Of a DNA stretch of 20,828 nt, positions 1-7,546 are shown in pieces. The stretch is from the NCBI GenBank assembly GCA_002387725.1, contig DGKK01000020.1:1-20828 (forward strand). Direction: 5' to 3'. The position numbers were made by a program, and so were the translations under genes. Origin of the DNA: Nitrospirae bacterium UBA4572. Its GTDB lineage: Bacteria; Nitrospirota; Leptospirillia; Leptospirillales; Leptospirillaceae. Under the pieces are notes generated by a model that saw only the letters and a program-made list of their open reading frames with translations, did no database searches and was not told where the DNA came from. The stretch's first letter is position 1. The number at the start of each line of letters is the position of its first letter.

Positions 1-75
1 GGTGGAGGGTAGGGGATTTGAACCCCTGACCTTCAGGGTGCGATCCTGACGCTCTCCCAACTGAGCTAACCCCCC
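1..75 (-). tRNA. tRNA-Ala (anticodon CGC)
   Basis: The minus strand folds into a complete cloverleaf: a 7-bp acceptor stem, a GCTC/GAGC D stem, an anticodon stem TCAGG/CCTGA, a 5-nt variable loop and a T stem AGGGG/CCCCT around TTCAAAT. The anticodon loop is ATCGCAC, giving anticodon CGC, which reads the Ala codon GCG. The acceptor stem carries a G3:U70 wobble pair, the classic identity element for alanyl-tRNA synthetase, so the two assignments agree. The body is 73 nt (3-75) with discriminator A. Two bases of an encoded CCA end are at positions 2-1 and the last A would fall outside the window. It lies 72 nt downstream of purN on the same strand. Confidence 0.96.
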
Positions 76-121
76 AAAAAAGACGGAAGAAAAAACGAGT
101 GAGGCGGGAAAGACGAGAGAA

Positions 122-151
122 AGACTACCACAAGGGCAGGACAGACATCAA
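122..151 (-). promoter_or_regulatory. Weak candidate promoter for the tRNA-Ala gene
   Basis: On the minus strand a TTGATG box (146-151) is followed after 18 nt by TAGTCT (122-127), preceded by TGG as in an extended -10. Transcription would start around 115, giving a leader of about 40 nt before the tRNA. The -35 box overlaps the purN stop codon. The match is modest and co-transcription with purMN is equally possible. Confidence 0.25.
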
Positions 152-774
152 TCAGGCAGCCAAAGGACCCGACGTCCTTCAATCCTGAGACGCCCCCGGG
201 ACAGGGCATCGAGAGACTCCATATAGGCTTCATGCTCAATGGGAAGCAGCCTTCGGGACAGGCTCTCTTCGGTATCCTCGGGAAGTACCGGAAGACACTT
301 CTGCAAGATGACCGGACCGTGGTCCATCAACAGATCGACAAAGTGTACGGTCACTCCGGTGATCTTCACCCCATAGTCGATGGCCTGCTTCTGGGCAGCC
401 AGCCCCGGAAACGAGGGCAAAAGGGAGGGATGGATATTGAGGATCCGATCGGGAAAGGCTCCGATCAGCACCGGTCCGACGAGACGCATGTAGCCGGCAA
501 GCGCCACTGCATCGACAGATTTCTCCCGAAGAGCCTCAAGGATAGCCCGCTCATACTCTTCCTTCGAAGAAAAGTCCCGAGGGAGGACTTCAACGACAGG
601 AACCCCCTCTTCCTGGGAGCGGGCCACCACGGGAGCCCCCGCCTTATCGCAGACGACAATCACCGGCTCAACTCGAGGAAGCCGCCCCTCCTTTGAGGCC
701 CGAATGATTGACAGGGCATTCGACCCCCTTCCAGAGGCAAAGATCGCAAGGCGAAGCCTTGACTCATCCGGCAT
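148..774 (-). CDS. purN: Phosphoribosylglycinamide formyltransferase (GART)
   Basis: This 208-aa cytosolic enzyme transfers the formyl group of 10-formyl-tetrahydrofolate to GAR, the third step of de novo purine synthesis. Visible motifs are the phosphate-binding loop GRGSN (residues 15-19), the catalytic segment NIHPSLLPSFPG with Asn113 and His115, and GVTVHFVD leading to the catalytic Asp151 in DHGPVI. Length is normal for the family (about 190-215 aa). The ATG overlaps the last 11 bases of purM, so the two are very probably translationally coupled. The 10-formyl-THF substrate is the product of the fhs enzyme at the far right of the window. Identification is firm. Confidence 0.97.
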   Translation of the reverse strand: MPDESRLRLAIFASGRGSNALSIIRASKEGRLPRVEPVIVVCDKAGAPVVARSQEEGVPVVEVLPRDFSSKEEYERAILEALREKSVDAVALAGYMRLVGPVLIGAFPDRILNIHPSLLPSFPGLAAQKQAIDYGVKITGVTVHFVDLLMDHGPVILQKCLPVLPEDTEESLSRRLLPIEHEAYMESLDALSRGRLRIEGRRVLWLPD

Positions 775-1813
775 AGATCACCTCACCCCCTCCGGCAACG
801 ACCTCTCCGATCTTCCAATACCGCTCATTCTGTGACGCAAGATAGGAGGTCAAGGCCGTCTCTTCCCGTCCCGGAACAATCACCACGAGGCCCACCCCCA
901 TATTGAAGACGCGAAGCATTTCCTCAAGATCGATCGATCCCTTCTCCTGAATATAGGAGAAGATCGGGGGAACGGGCCACGACCCGGTCCTTACACGCAC
1001 TGATGTTCCTTCCGGAAGGATCCGGGGGATATTCTCGGTCAGGCCTCCTCCGGTGATGTGGACAAAGGCCCCCACAGAGAGAACTTCTCGTATTCCCGCC
1101 ATGAGAGAGACATAGATTCGGGTCGGCGTGACGAGAAGATCCCCCCAGGTCGTTTCCGGTTCGAAGGGAACGGGGGACTGGGGGGCCACCTTTTCTCCTT
1201 CAAGGAGAACCCGACGGGCCAAGGAAAACCCGTTGGAGTGAATCCCCGAAGAGGCGATGCCATAGACTGCATCGCCCGGGCGAATGGTTTTTCCGTCAAT
1301 AATTTTTTCTCGATCGGCAATGCCGACACAAAATCCCGCCAGATCGAAATCCCCCGGAGCATAAAGCCCGGGCATCTCAGCTGTCTCGCCCCCGAGAAGG
1401 GCCATGTTGGCCTCCTGGCACCCCTTGACCAAGCCTTCCATCACGGGGAGGGATTCCTCGATCTCCAGCCGGCCCGTGGCAAAATAGTCAAGAAAAAAGA
1501 GGGGATCGGCCCCCATCACCGCGATATCGTTTGCGCACATGGCGACAAGATCAATTCCCAGCCCATCAAATTTCTTCGCCCATCGGGCCACAAGGAGCTT
1601 GGTTCCCACCCCGTCGGTACCAGAGACCAGAACCGGATCACTGTAGCGGGCGAAATCCGGACGAAAAACCCCTCCAAACCCTCCGATACCCGAAACGATG
1701 CCCGAGCGATCCGTCATCCTGGCGAGCGGCTTGATGGCCTCAACCCATCGATTTCCACGATCGATCGAGACTCCTGCCTGGGCATAAGCGCCCTCGCCCC
1801 CCTGATCTCCCAC
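764..1813 (-). CDS. purM: Phosphoribosylformylglycinamidine cyclo-ligase (AIR synthetase)
   Basis: This 349-aa enzyme performs ATP-dependent ring closure of FGAM to AIR in purine synthesis. Family motifs are in order: YAQAGVSIDRG (10-20), DGVGTK (67-72), CANDI (93-97), the glycine-rich GGETAEMPG (141-149), SSGIHSNGFSLAR (188-200) and HITGGGLTENIPR (252-264). Length is typical. The start codon is GTG, chosen because an AGGGGAGG Shine-Dalgarno (1821-1828, read on the minus strand) sits 7 nt upstream and the YAQAGV segment begins at residue 10. It is the first gene of a purM-purN unit that reads away from the plus-strand lipoprotein gene. Confidence 0.97.
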   Translation of the reverse strand: MGDQGGEGAYAQAGVSIDRGNRWVEAIKPLARMTDRSGIVSGIGGFGGVFRPDFARYSDPVLVSGTDGVGTKLLVARWAKKFDGLGIDLVAMCANDIAVMGADPLFFLDYFATGRLEIEESLPVMEGLVKGCQEANMALLGGETAEMPGLYAPGDFDLAGFCVGIADREKIIDGKTIRPGDAVYGIASSGIHSNGFSLARRVLLEGEKVAPQSPVPFEPETTWGDLLVTPTRIYVSLMAGIREVLSVGAFVHITGGGLTENIPRILPEGTSVRVRTGSWPVPPIFSYIQEKGSIDLEEMLRVFNMGVGLVVIVPGREETALTSYLASQNERYWKIGEVVAGGGEVIYAG

Positions 1814-1832
1814 GTTCTGACCTCCCCTTGAC

Positions 1833-1860
1833 TTGAATTCCTGACACGTTCTGGTAAAAT
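1833..1860 (+). promoter_or_regulatory. Candidate extended -10 promoter for the lipoprotein/beta-barrel unit
   Basis: TTGAAT (1833-1838), a 16-nt spacer and TAAAAT (1855-1860) preceded by TGG match a sigma70-type promoter with an extended -10. It lies in the 264-nt divergent region 1814-2077, which is AT-rich from about 1855 to 1925 in an otherwise GC-rich window. The leader to the ATG at 2078 would be about 210 nt. A second, weaker box (TATAAA at 1892-1897) has no good -35. The same stretch probably also holds the purM promoter on the other strand, but I could not pick one convincingly. Confidence 0.4.
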
Positions 1861-2077
1861 GCTAATGTTTTTTAAAAGATTATCATTTGCCTATAAAAAG
1901 CACATTTCCACTAATCTTTCCGACATCTTCTTCCGATGAGAGATTCAACATGACCTGATGGATCCCGAGGAAGGAGCAACCGACTTCAGAGAACAGGATT
2001 GTCCTCACGATCATAGCCCATCGAAGGGCTTGTCAACAAGGACATTCTTCCCACCCATCGCGCAAAGGACCGACTCC

Positions 2078-3105
2078 ATGCATGGCTTTTTTCTCCGCCT
2101 CAAAACGGTGACATTCTCGGCTCTCATTCTGGGAGCGGGTCTTTCCCTCGCCTCCTGCGGAGGAAATGGAAGCTTGTTCGGAAACGGCTCGGGATCTGCT
2201 TCGTCGGCCACCGCCGCCAACCAGATCGCCGGCATCGACATCGCCAACGGCAACTATTCCGGGGCGATTGCGGTGCTCTCTCCCTTTTGCCCGAACAACA
2301 ATTGCCAGAATTCGGATCTTGCCAACACCCTGGCCAATGCCTACATGGCGATGGGAAACTCAAGCGCCGGCGCCTCAGTCACTGGAGCAACCTCCGTTAC
2401 CGGAGCCAGCGGAGGGGGTGCCACCGTCTCCCAGATCCTCTCGAGCGTCCTCAATCTCGTGAACGGGGGTCCAGCACATCCACCACGGCGATCATCCAGG
2501 CCGTCTTTCAGGCCGTTCCCTGCATCAGCAACAATACCTGCACCCAGACCTATCTCGACAACCTGGCCACCGCCGTGCAGATTCTGGCCAACACCCCCTG
2601 CACCGGACCGACCTCCGTCGCCGACAACTGTCCCGACTCCTCCACCATCATCGTGGCCGACATGCTCTACATCCTGGCGGCGGCGCAATATGACACAGGA
2701 ATTGTCTACAATAATGGCTCATGGGAAGTCTGCACAAAAGACGGCGCGGGATTGACCGGGTGTACGACGGGTCTTTCAGGCATCACAAGTCAAACAATCG
2801 CCTCTACCCAACTGTCAAACATGGGGGCTATCCTCGACAGCCTTTCGTCGGTCTCCGGCGCCGGAACACCCTCCATCACCATCAACAATGCCAATATTGT
2901 AAATGTCATTCCCTATTTTCTCACCTCCTTCGGAACCTCGAGCAACTCCAATATCGTGGGGCCCATCAACCAATTCCTGAACAGCCTCAACTGCTATGCA
3001 ACAACCAGCGGATCCAATTGCGCTCCCTCGAGTCAATCCACAACGGCCCCAGGAAGCATCTCTTTTTCGTCTGCGGCTCTGACTGATCTTTTGGCGACGC
3101 TTTAA
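2078..3105 (+). CDS. Cys-containing lipoprotein with TPR-like segment, frameshifted
   Basis: The ATG at 2078 follows AAAGGA (2065-2069) and starts a lipoprotein signal peptide ending in the lipobox LASC, with Cys27 as the lipidated residue. The N-terminal part has a helical TPR-like stretch (GNYSGAIAVLSPFC, then LANTLANAYMAMGN). At the G run 2465-2469 the reading frame breaks. The original frame turns into Pro/Arg-rich nonsense ending at 2755. The -1 frame continues a sensible protein (STTAIIQAVFQAVPCI, then LATAVQILANTPC and VADMLYILAAAQYD) to the TAA at 3103-3105. Restoring one G gives about 342 aa. Several Cys residues suggest disulfides in the periplasm. A longer upstream start at 1958 lacks a good RBS. 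Function is not recognised. It is followed after 31 nt by a beta-barrel protein gene. Assembly indel or true mutation cannot be told apart here. Confidence 0.65.
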
Positions 3106-3136
3106 CCCCGAACCAAACCAGATTGAAGGATCATTG

Positions 3137-4285
3137 ATGATGAAAAAAACGACCATGCACCATTTCAGAATCCCGCTAGCAGGAGCGCTCTTCGGAGTCA
3201 TGATGATCCTTTCTTGTCTTGCCCGCCCCGCTCTGGCCGGCCCCTCCGGAGTCGCCGGAACGGCGCTCTTCGAGCAGTTTCCCATGCTCTACCAGGGAGT
3301 CGCCGTCGAGGGTATGGGAGGCGCCTTCACCGCCGTGGCCAATGACGAAAATGCCCCCTTTTATAACCCGGCCGGTCTCGACAACATTCAGGACACGACC
3401 TTTGCCATTCTCAACATCTCCGGCGAAGTCTCCTACCCCACCCTCTACCCCAACCTTTACAACAGCGTCCAGGGTCTGGGATCGGGCAACACCTCCGGCT
3501 ACATCAACGCCTTCAACAACGTCGCAGGCCAAACCATGTATGCCCGGGTGGGGGATTGGTCCAACTACACCACCCACGACTTTTCCATCGGGATCCTCTC
3601 CAACAACCAGATGGCGGCCGTCGCCAATGCCACGCCCACAACCAACAACCTGGCGTCCGCAGCCGCCCTGTCCGACACCGGCATCGTCGTCAGCGGGGCC
3701 ATGGGATTCTTCAACCACCACCTCCAGATCGGCGGAACCATCATGGGGCTCGAACAGTACTTTTTCAATCTGCCGGCCCTTTCCGTCACCCAGGTCTCAA
3801 GCTTTTCCAGCACTCTGACAAGCAATCTTGCCAACGGGTTCGGCATCGTGGGCAACCTCGGCGCGATCTACCACTTTGACGCCCCCCTCAACCCCACCAT
3901 CGGCGCCTCGATTCTTAATGTGGGAACGGCAAGCTTTGGAAGTGCCGGATCCCTCCCTCAGATCATCAACACCGGTATCGGCATCGATCCCGATATTGGC
4001 TTTGGGCAGCTGATCGCCGACATCGACTATGTCGACATCACCAACTACCTCTACTACACCGGAGACTCCCTCTGGCTCCACACCCGCTTCGGTGTGCAAT
4101 ACAAGTTTCCCTACATTCTGACCCTCTCGGCCGGAGTCTACGAAGGCTACCCCACGGTGGGCGCAGGGATCGATCTCTGGGCGGCACGACTCAATGCCTC
4201 TTACTACACCGAGGAGGCGAGCCCCATCCCGGGACTTGAACCCAACCACATTCTGGCCCTGCAGGTCGCCTTCGGCTGGATGTAA
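3137..4285 (+). CDS. Outer-membrane beta-barrel protein, PorV/FadL-like
   Basis: About 382 aa. The ATG at 3137 was chosen because AAGGA (3126-3130) lies 6 nt upstream. A TTG at 3134 and an ATG at 3140 are alternatives. A Sec signal peptide (MKK n-region, hydrophobic core, ALA cleavage near residue 34) is followed by GVAVEGMGGAFTAVAND and APFYNPAGL. This pattern is typical of PorV/PorQ (UPF0164) and FadL-like barrels: a small residue-rich MGGAF turn and an NPAGL box. The rest alternates polar and hydrophobic residues with many Tyr, Asn and Gly, and the C-terminus ends ALQVAFGWM, like a final strand. Substrate or partner is unknown. It is probably co-transcribed with the preceding lipoprotein, which may be its periplasmic partner (inference). 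The hairpin terminator follows directly. Confidence 0.8.
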   Translation: MMKKTTMHHFRIPLAGALFGVMMILSCLARPALAGPSGVAGTALFEQFPMLYQGVAVEGMGGAFTAVANDENAPFYNPAGLDNIQDTTFAILNISGEVSYPTLYPNLYNSVQGLGSGNTSGYINAFNNVAGQTMYARVGDWSNYTTHDFSIGILSNNQMAAVANATPTTNNLASAAALSDTGIVVSGAMGFFNHHLQIGGTIMGLEQYFFNLPALSVTQVSSFSSTLTSNLANGFGIVGNLGAIYHFDAPLNPTIGASILNVGTASFGSAGSLPQIINTGIGIDPDIGFGQLIADIDYVDITNYLYYTGDSLWLHTRFGVQYKFPYILTLSAGVYEGYPTVGAGIDLWAARLNASYYTEEASPIPGLEPNHILALQVAFGWM

Positions 4286-4307
4286 CAGATCTCCTCATCG
4301 AAGCAAT

Positions 4308-4335
4308 AAAAAAGGCGCCTAAAGGCGCCCTTTTT
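4308..4335. terminator. Bidirectional rho-independent terminator
   Basis: A GGCGCC-TAAA-GGCGCC hairpin (4314-4329) is flanked by a run of A on the left and CTTTTTA on the right, so it can end transcription from either side. It lies between the convergent beta-barrel gene (plus) and rnc (minus), where a shared terminator is expected. The remaining bases to 4441 show no further feature. Confidence 0.88.
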
Positions 4336-4441
4336 ATTCGTTTTATCCCATTACCATTGCCTTTACCTGTCTTTTAGAGCAAGGATTCGTCCACCCCGAT
4401 ACAGAAGATGGGTATTTCGTCTCCCCTTTGAAGGCTTGGTC

Positions 4442-5206
4442 TCAGTGAAGCCTTGACGAAGTTGCACCGACGGGAGCCGGAAGGTCGGTGGTTGTTCGGG
4501 CAATTCGTTCAAGGGCGGATTTGGCTGCCTTCTGCTCCGCCTCCTTCTTCGAATGACCTTGGCCTTCGCCCCAATTCTTGTCGCGAATCCGAACCGCCAC
4601 CTCAAAGACCTTCTGATGGTCGGGTCCCGACTGGCCCGTAATCACATATTGGGGAAGTGTCTCAAGTTCGCGTTGACAGTATTCTTGAAGCTGGGTCTTG
4701 TAGTCGGCCACCGACTCGCCCCGGGAGACGCTTTCAAAGAGCTCGCGGAACTCCCGGAGAATGAATTGACGGGCCGCATCGAGTCCACCATCCTGGTAGA
4801 TGGCGGCAATGACGGCTTCCAGGGCATCGGAGAGGATGGAGTTCTTCTCCCGGCCTTGGGTCATCTCCTCCCCACGGCCGATCAGGAGGTAGCGGCCAAG
4901 TCCGATATTCCGGGCAATTTGGGCCAGTGAGGGTTCTGAGACAATTCGTCCCTTGAGTTTTGAGAGCACCCCCTCAGGAGAGTCGGGCCAGAGACGCATG
5001 AGGTATTCGGCCACCACAAGGCCCAACACCGTATCTCCCAGAAACTCGAGCCGTTCATTGTCCCGACGGACTCCGCCCTTTTTCGTCTCGTTGGTAAAAG
5101 ACTTGTGGATCGTCGCCTCCTCGAGGCGCTCCAGGGAGGAGAAGCGATAACCCAGGCGCTCTTCGAGAACAGGGAGATTTTGCATCCACTGGGAGCGGGG
5201 AAGCAT
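4442..5206 (-). CDS. rnc: Ribonuclease III
   Basis: This 254-aa double-strand-specific endoribonuclease processes rRNA precursors and structured mRNAs in the cytoplasm. The signature NERLEFLGD (50-58) carries Glu54 and Asp58. The second metal-binding pair, Asp127 and Glu130, is in SDALEAVIAAIYQDGG. A C-terminal dsRNA-binding domain spans about 168-237, ending in GHSKKEAEQKAAKSAL. The open frame extends to 5272, overlapping fabF by 32 bases. The ATG at 5206 is preferred because AAAAGGGG lies just upstream and the length then fits the family. It is the last gene of the long minus-strand run; acpP-fabF-rnc is a common order in bacteria. Confidence 0.95.
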   Translation of the reverse strand: MLPRSQWMQNLPVLEERLGYRFSSLERLEEATIHKSFTNETKKGGVRRDNERLEFLGDTVLGLVVAEYLMRLWPDSPEGVLSKLKGRIVSEPSLAQIARNIGLGRYLLIGRGEEMTQGREKNSILSDALEAVIAAIYQDGGLDAARQFILREFRELFESVSRGESVADYKTQLQEYCQRELETLPQYVITGQSGPDHQKVFEVAVRIRDKNWGEGQGHSKKEAEQKAAKSALERIARTTTDLPAPVGATSSRLH

Positions 5207-5240
5207 CGAAGCCCCTTTTATGGTGAGAGGAGTGGTTTCT

Positions 5241-6494
5241 TCAGTCGACTCGGGCAATGACAAGGGAGGCATTTGTCCCGCCGAAGCCGAAGGAGTTCTT
5301 GAGAATTGTCCGGACCGGACGTCGCCGCGCGCCCTCCGTCACATAGTCAAGATCGCATTCCGGATCCGGATTATCGACATTGATGGTGGGTAGGATCATC
5401 CCGTGGCGGAGGCTCATGAAGGCCATCGCGGTCTCCACACCCCCTGCGGCCCCCAGAAGGTGGCCCATCATCGACTTGAGAGCCGTCACGGGAATCTTGT
5501 CGGCATGGGCGCCAAAGACAGTCCGAAGAGCCTTTGTCTCCAGTTTGTCGGCAAAGGTCGAGGTCGCATGGGCACTGACATGCTCGATCTCATCCGGGGC
5601 GAGTCCGGCGTTGGATAGGGCCATCCGCATGCAACGAACGGCGCCGGAGGCATCGTCAGGAGGCGCAGTAATATGGTAGGCATCCCCTGTCAGGCCATAC
5701 CCCAGAACCTCCCCATAGATGGTGGCGTTCCGGGCCCTAGCCCCTTCGAGGGTCTCAAGGACAACAACACCGGCCCCCTCTCCCAGAACAAATCCGTCCC
5801 GGTCGCGGTCAAAGGGCCGGGAGGCCCTGGCGGGATCGTCGTTTCTTGAGGAGAGGGCGCGGGCGGCCGCAAATCCCGAGACGGTCAGGGGTGTAAAGGC
5901 CGACTCCGCTCCGCCGGCGAGCATGACGTCCGCATCTCCTCGCCGGACCATGTGATAGGCATCCCCGATGCAATGAACACCGGTGGCACAGGCGGTGACG
6001 GCGCAGGAGTTCGGTCCCTCCAGCCCCATCCGGATCGCAATCTGGCCTGAGGCCAGATTGATCAGCACCATGGGAATAAAAAAGGGAGACACCTTGCGGG
6101 GCCCTCCCTCCACGAGCTGACTGTGGTAATACTCGATCCCTCCGATACCGCCTATTCCGGATCCGACATAGACTCCGATGCGCTCCCGGTTTTCGTCCCC
6201 GATCTCAAGGCCCGCATCGTCGGCTGCCATCTGGGCCGCCGCCACGGCATAATGGATGAAGGTATCCATTTTCTTGATTTCTTTTTTGTCGATCCACTGG
6301 GCCGGATCGAATCCCTTCACCTCCCCCCCGATACGGACGGGAAGGTCAGACGGATCGAAGCGGGTGATGGCTGAGACCCCAGATCGGCCGGCCACGGCCG
6401 CCTCCCAGGTGTCTTTCGCCGTATTCCCCAGGGGGGAGACAACCCCCACCCCAGTCACGACAACACGCCGGTCCTTGAGGGGACGAATGGGCAT
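5241..6494 (-). CDS. fabF: 3-oxoacyl-[acyl-carrier-protein] synthase II
   Basis: This 417-aa enzyme condenses malonyl-ACP with acyl-ACP in the elongation cycle of type II fatty acid synthesis. The Cys-His-His triad is visible: Cys169 in VTACATG, His309 in SAHATST and His345 in KSMMGHLLGAAGG, with Lys340 just before. The glycine-rich C-terminal SFGFGGTNAS is typical. Two motifs deviate from the usual AHGTST and KSMTGH forms: Gly to Ala after the first His, and Thr to Met before the second. The ATG shares one base with the acpP stop (TGATG), indicating translational coupling to its carrier protein. Assignment to FabF over FabB rests on length and on acpP linkage. Confidence 0.96.
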   Translation of the reverse strand: MPIRPLKDRRVVVTGVGVVSPLGNTAKDTWEAAVAGRSGVSAITRFDPSDLPVRIGGEVKGFDPAQWIDKKEIKKMDTFIHYAVAAAQMAADDAGLEIGDENRERIGVYVGSGIGGIGGIEYYHSQLVEGGPRKVSPFFIPMVLINLASGQIAIRMGLEGPNSCAVTACATGVHCIGDAYHMVRRGDADVMLAGGAESAFTPLTVSGFAAARALSSRNDDPARASRPFDRDRDGFVLGEGAGVVVLETLEGARARNATIYGEVLGYGLTGDAYHITAPPDDASGAVRCMRMALSNAGLAPDEIEHVSAHATSTFADKLETKALRTVFGAHADKIPVTALKSMMGHLLGAAGGVETAMAFMSLRHGMILPTINVDNPDPECDLDYVTEGARRRPVRTILKNSFGFGGTNASLVIARVD

Positions 6495-6724
6495 CAGACG
6501 CGCTCGCTGATGTAGTCGATCGCATTCTGGACGGTGGAGATCTTCTCGGCATCCTCATCGGGGATCTCGATTCCGAACTCTTCTTCGAGAGCCATGACAA
6601 GCTCGACGGTGTCGAGGGAGTCGGCGCCAAGGTCCTCAACGAAATGGGACTCCGGATGGACCTCTTCCTCATCCACACCCAGCTGCTCTGCAATGATCTT
6701 TTTGACCCGGTCATTAATAGCCAT
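6494..6724 (-). CDS. acpP: Acyl carrier protein
   Basis: A 76-aa acidic helical protein with the 4'-phosphopantetheine attachment motif GADSLD, modified at Ser36. The start MAINDRVKK is fixed by a perfect AGGAGGT Shine-Dalgarno (6733-6739) 8 nt upstream. The open frame extends further upstream, but only through the hairpin region. It carries the growing acyl chain between FabD, FabG, FabF and PlsX, all encoded around it. It is preceded by a strong hairpin and T-run, which suggests that its expression is set separately from fabG. Confidence 0.98.
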   Translation of the reverse strand: MAINDRVKKIIAEQLGVDEEEVHPESHFVEDLGADSLDTVELVMALEEEFGIEIPDEDAEKISTVQNAIDYISERV

Positions 6725-6739
6725 GAAAGAGAACCTCCT

Positions 6740-6789
6740 AAAAAAATGTCTCGCCCGGGAGCATCTCCCGGGCGTTGCCGTCTTACGGC
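6740..6789 (-). terminator. Tandem hairpins plus T-run between fabG and acpP (attenuator or mRNA-stability element)
   Basis: Read on the minus strand after fabG, a 5-bp hairpin GCCGT-AAG-ACGGC (6777-6789) includes the fabG stop. It is followed by a perfect 10-bp hairpin CGCCCGGGAG-ATG-CTCCCGGGCG (6752-6774), then AGACA and seven Ts (6740-6746). The T-run abuts the acpP Shine-Dalgarno. The 5-nt spacer between stem and Ts is longer than in strong terminators. Partial termination, RNase III processing or 5' protection of acpP mRNA are therefore all possible. Confidence 0.6.
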
Positions 6790-7544
6790 ATGGCGAGTCC
6801 GCCATTCACTGGAATGACCGCACCCGTAATATAGCCCGCAGCCGGATCGGCGAGAAAGCGGACCGCGTGAGCGATCTCCTCTCCCGTTCCGAACCGTCTG
6901 ACGGGAATCCGATCAAGAACTCCGGAGGTCACACTCTCCGGGAGCCCCGCCGTCATGTCAGTTTCGATAAAGCCCGGAGCCACCACATTGACAGTGATTC
7001 CCCGGGTCCCGACCTCGAGGGCCACCGACTTGGAAAAGGCCTCGAGGCCGCCCTTGGAGGCAGCATAGTTGGCCTGGCCCGCGTTCCCCGTTGTCCCCAC
7101 CACCGAGGAAATGGAGATGATGCGCCCATAACGCTGCTTCATCATGGGGCGAAGAACCGCCCGGACCATGCGAAAAGGACCGACAAGATTCACGTCGATG
7201 ACCTCCCGGAAGTCCGCTTCCTCCATTCTGACGAGGAGTTTGTCCCGGACGATCCCGGCGTTGTTCACAAGAATATCAACCCTTCCCGAGCGATGCAAGA
7301 TCGACTCCACGGCTCCGTCGATAGAGGCGGAATCGTTCAGGTCGAGTCGAACCACCTCACCCCGCTCGCCTCCCGGAAGGTCCGCAACACGGGACTTCAG
7401 CTCCTCTTCCTTGGAGCGGCACCCGAAATAGACCTGATGACCCGCCTCCAGAAGTCCTTTGGCGACTGCCCACCCGATCCCGCGATTGGCACCGGTGACC
7501 AGAGCGGTAAAGAGGGCGGGAAGCGCATTGTCCTTGTCACGCAT
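6783..7544 (-). CDS. fabG: 3-oxoacyl-[acyl-carrier-protein] reductase
   Basis: A 253-aa short-chain dehydrogenase that reduces 3-oxoacyl-ACP with NADPH. The Rossmann motif TGANRGIG (17-24), NNAG (94-97) and the catalytic residues Asn119, Ser147, Tyr160 and Lys164 (YAASK) are present, as is the C-terminal PVNGGLAMP. The open frame extends to 7712 inside fabD. The ATG at 7544 is chosen because AAGGAG lies 6 nt upstream and the Rossmann strand then begins at the usual distance. It starts 2 nt after the fabD stop. Confidence 0.97.
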   Translation of the reverse strand: MRDKDNALPALFTALVTGANRGIGWAVAKGLLEAGHQVYFGCRSKEEELKSRVADLPGGERGEVVRLDLNDSASIDGAVESILHRSGRVDILVNNAGIVRDKLLVRMEEADFREVIDVNLVGPFRMVRAVLRPMMKQRYGRIISISSVVGTTGNAGQANYAASKGGLEAFSKSVALEVGTRGITVNVVAPGFIETDMTAGLPESVTSGVLDRIPVRRFGTGEEIAHAVRFLADPAAGYITGAVIPVNGGLAMP

Positions 7545-7546
7545 CT

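Noticed and set aside
2032..2043. Short palindrome CTTGT-CA-ACAAG upstream of the lipoprotein
   Set aside because: The arms are only 5 bases with a 2-base centre and no T-run or repeat elsewhere; this is expected by chance.
1958..2077. Upstream ATG at 1958 as the lipoprotein start
   Set aside because: It would place 40 residues before the signal peptide and abolish the lipobox position. The ATG at 2078 has an AAAGGA box and yields a proper lipoprotein leader.
2462..2475. Programmed -1 ribosomal frameshift at the G5 run in the lipoprotein gene
   Set aside because: The direction fits -1, but the site (C GGG GGT) is not a canonical X XXY YYZ slippery heptamer and I see no strong stem-loop or pseudoknot at the right distance. 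A missing G is simpler.
5207..5272. Longer N-terminus of RNase III starting at 5272
   Set aside because: The extra 22 residues overlap the conserved C-terminus of fabF, lack an RBS and exceed the normal family length. The ATG at 5206 has AAAAGGGG upstream.
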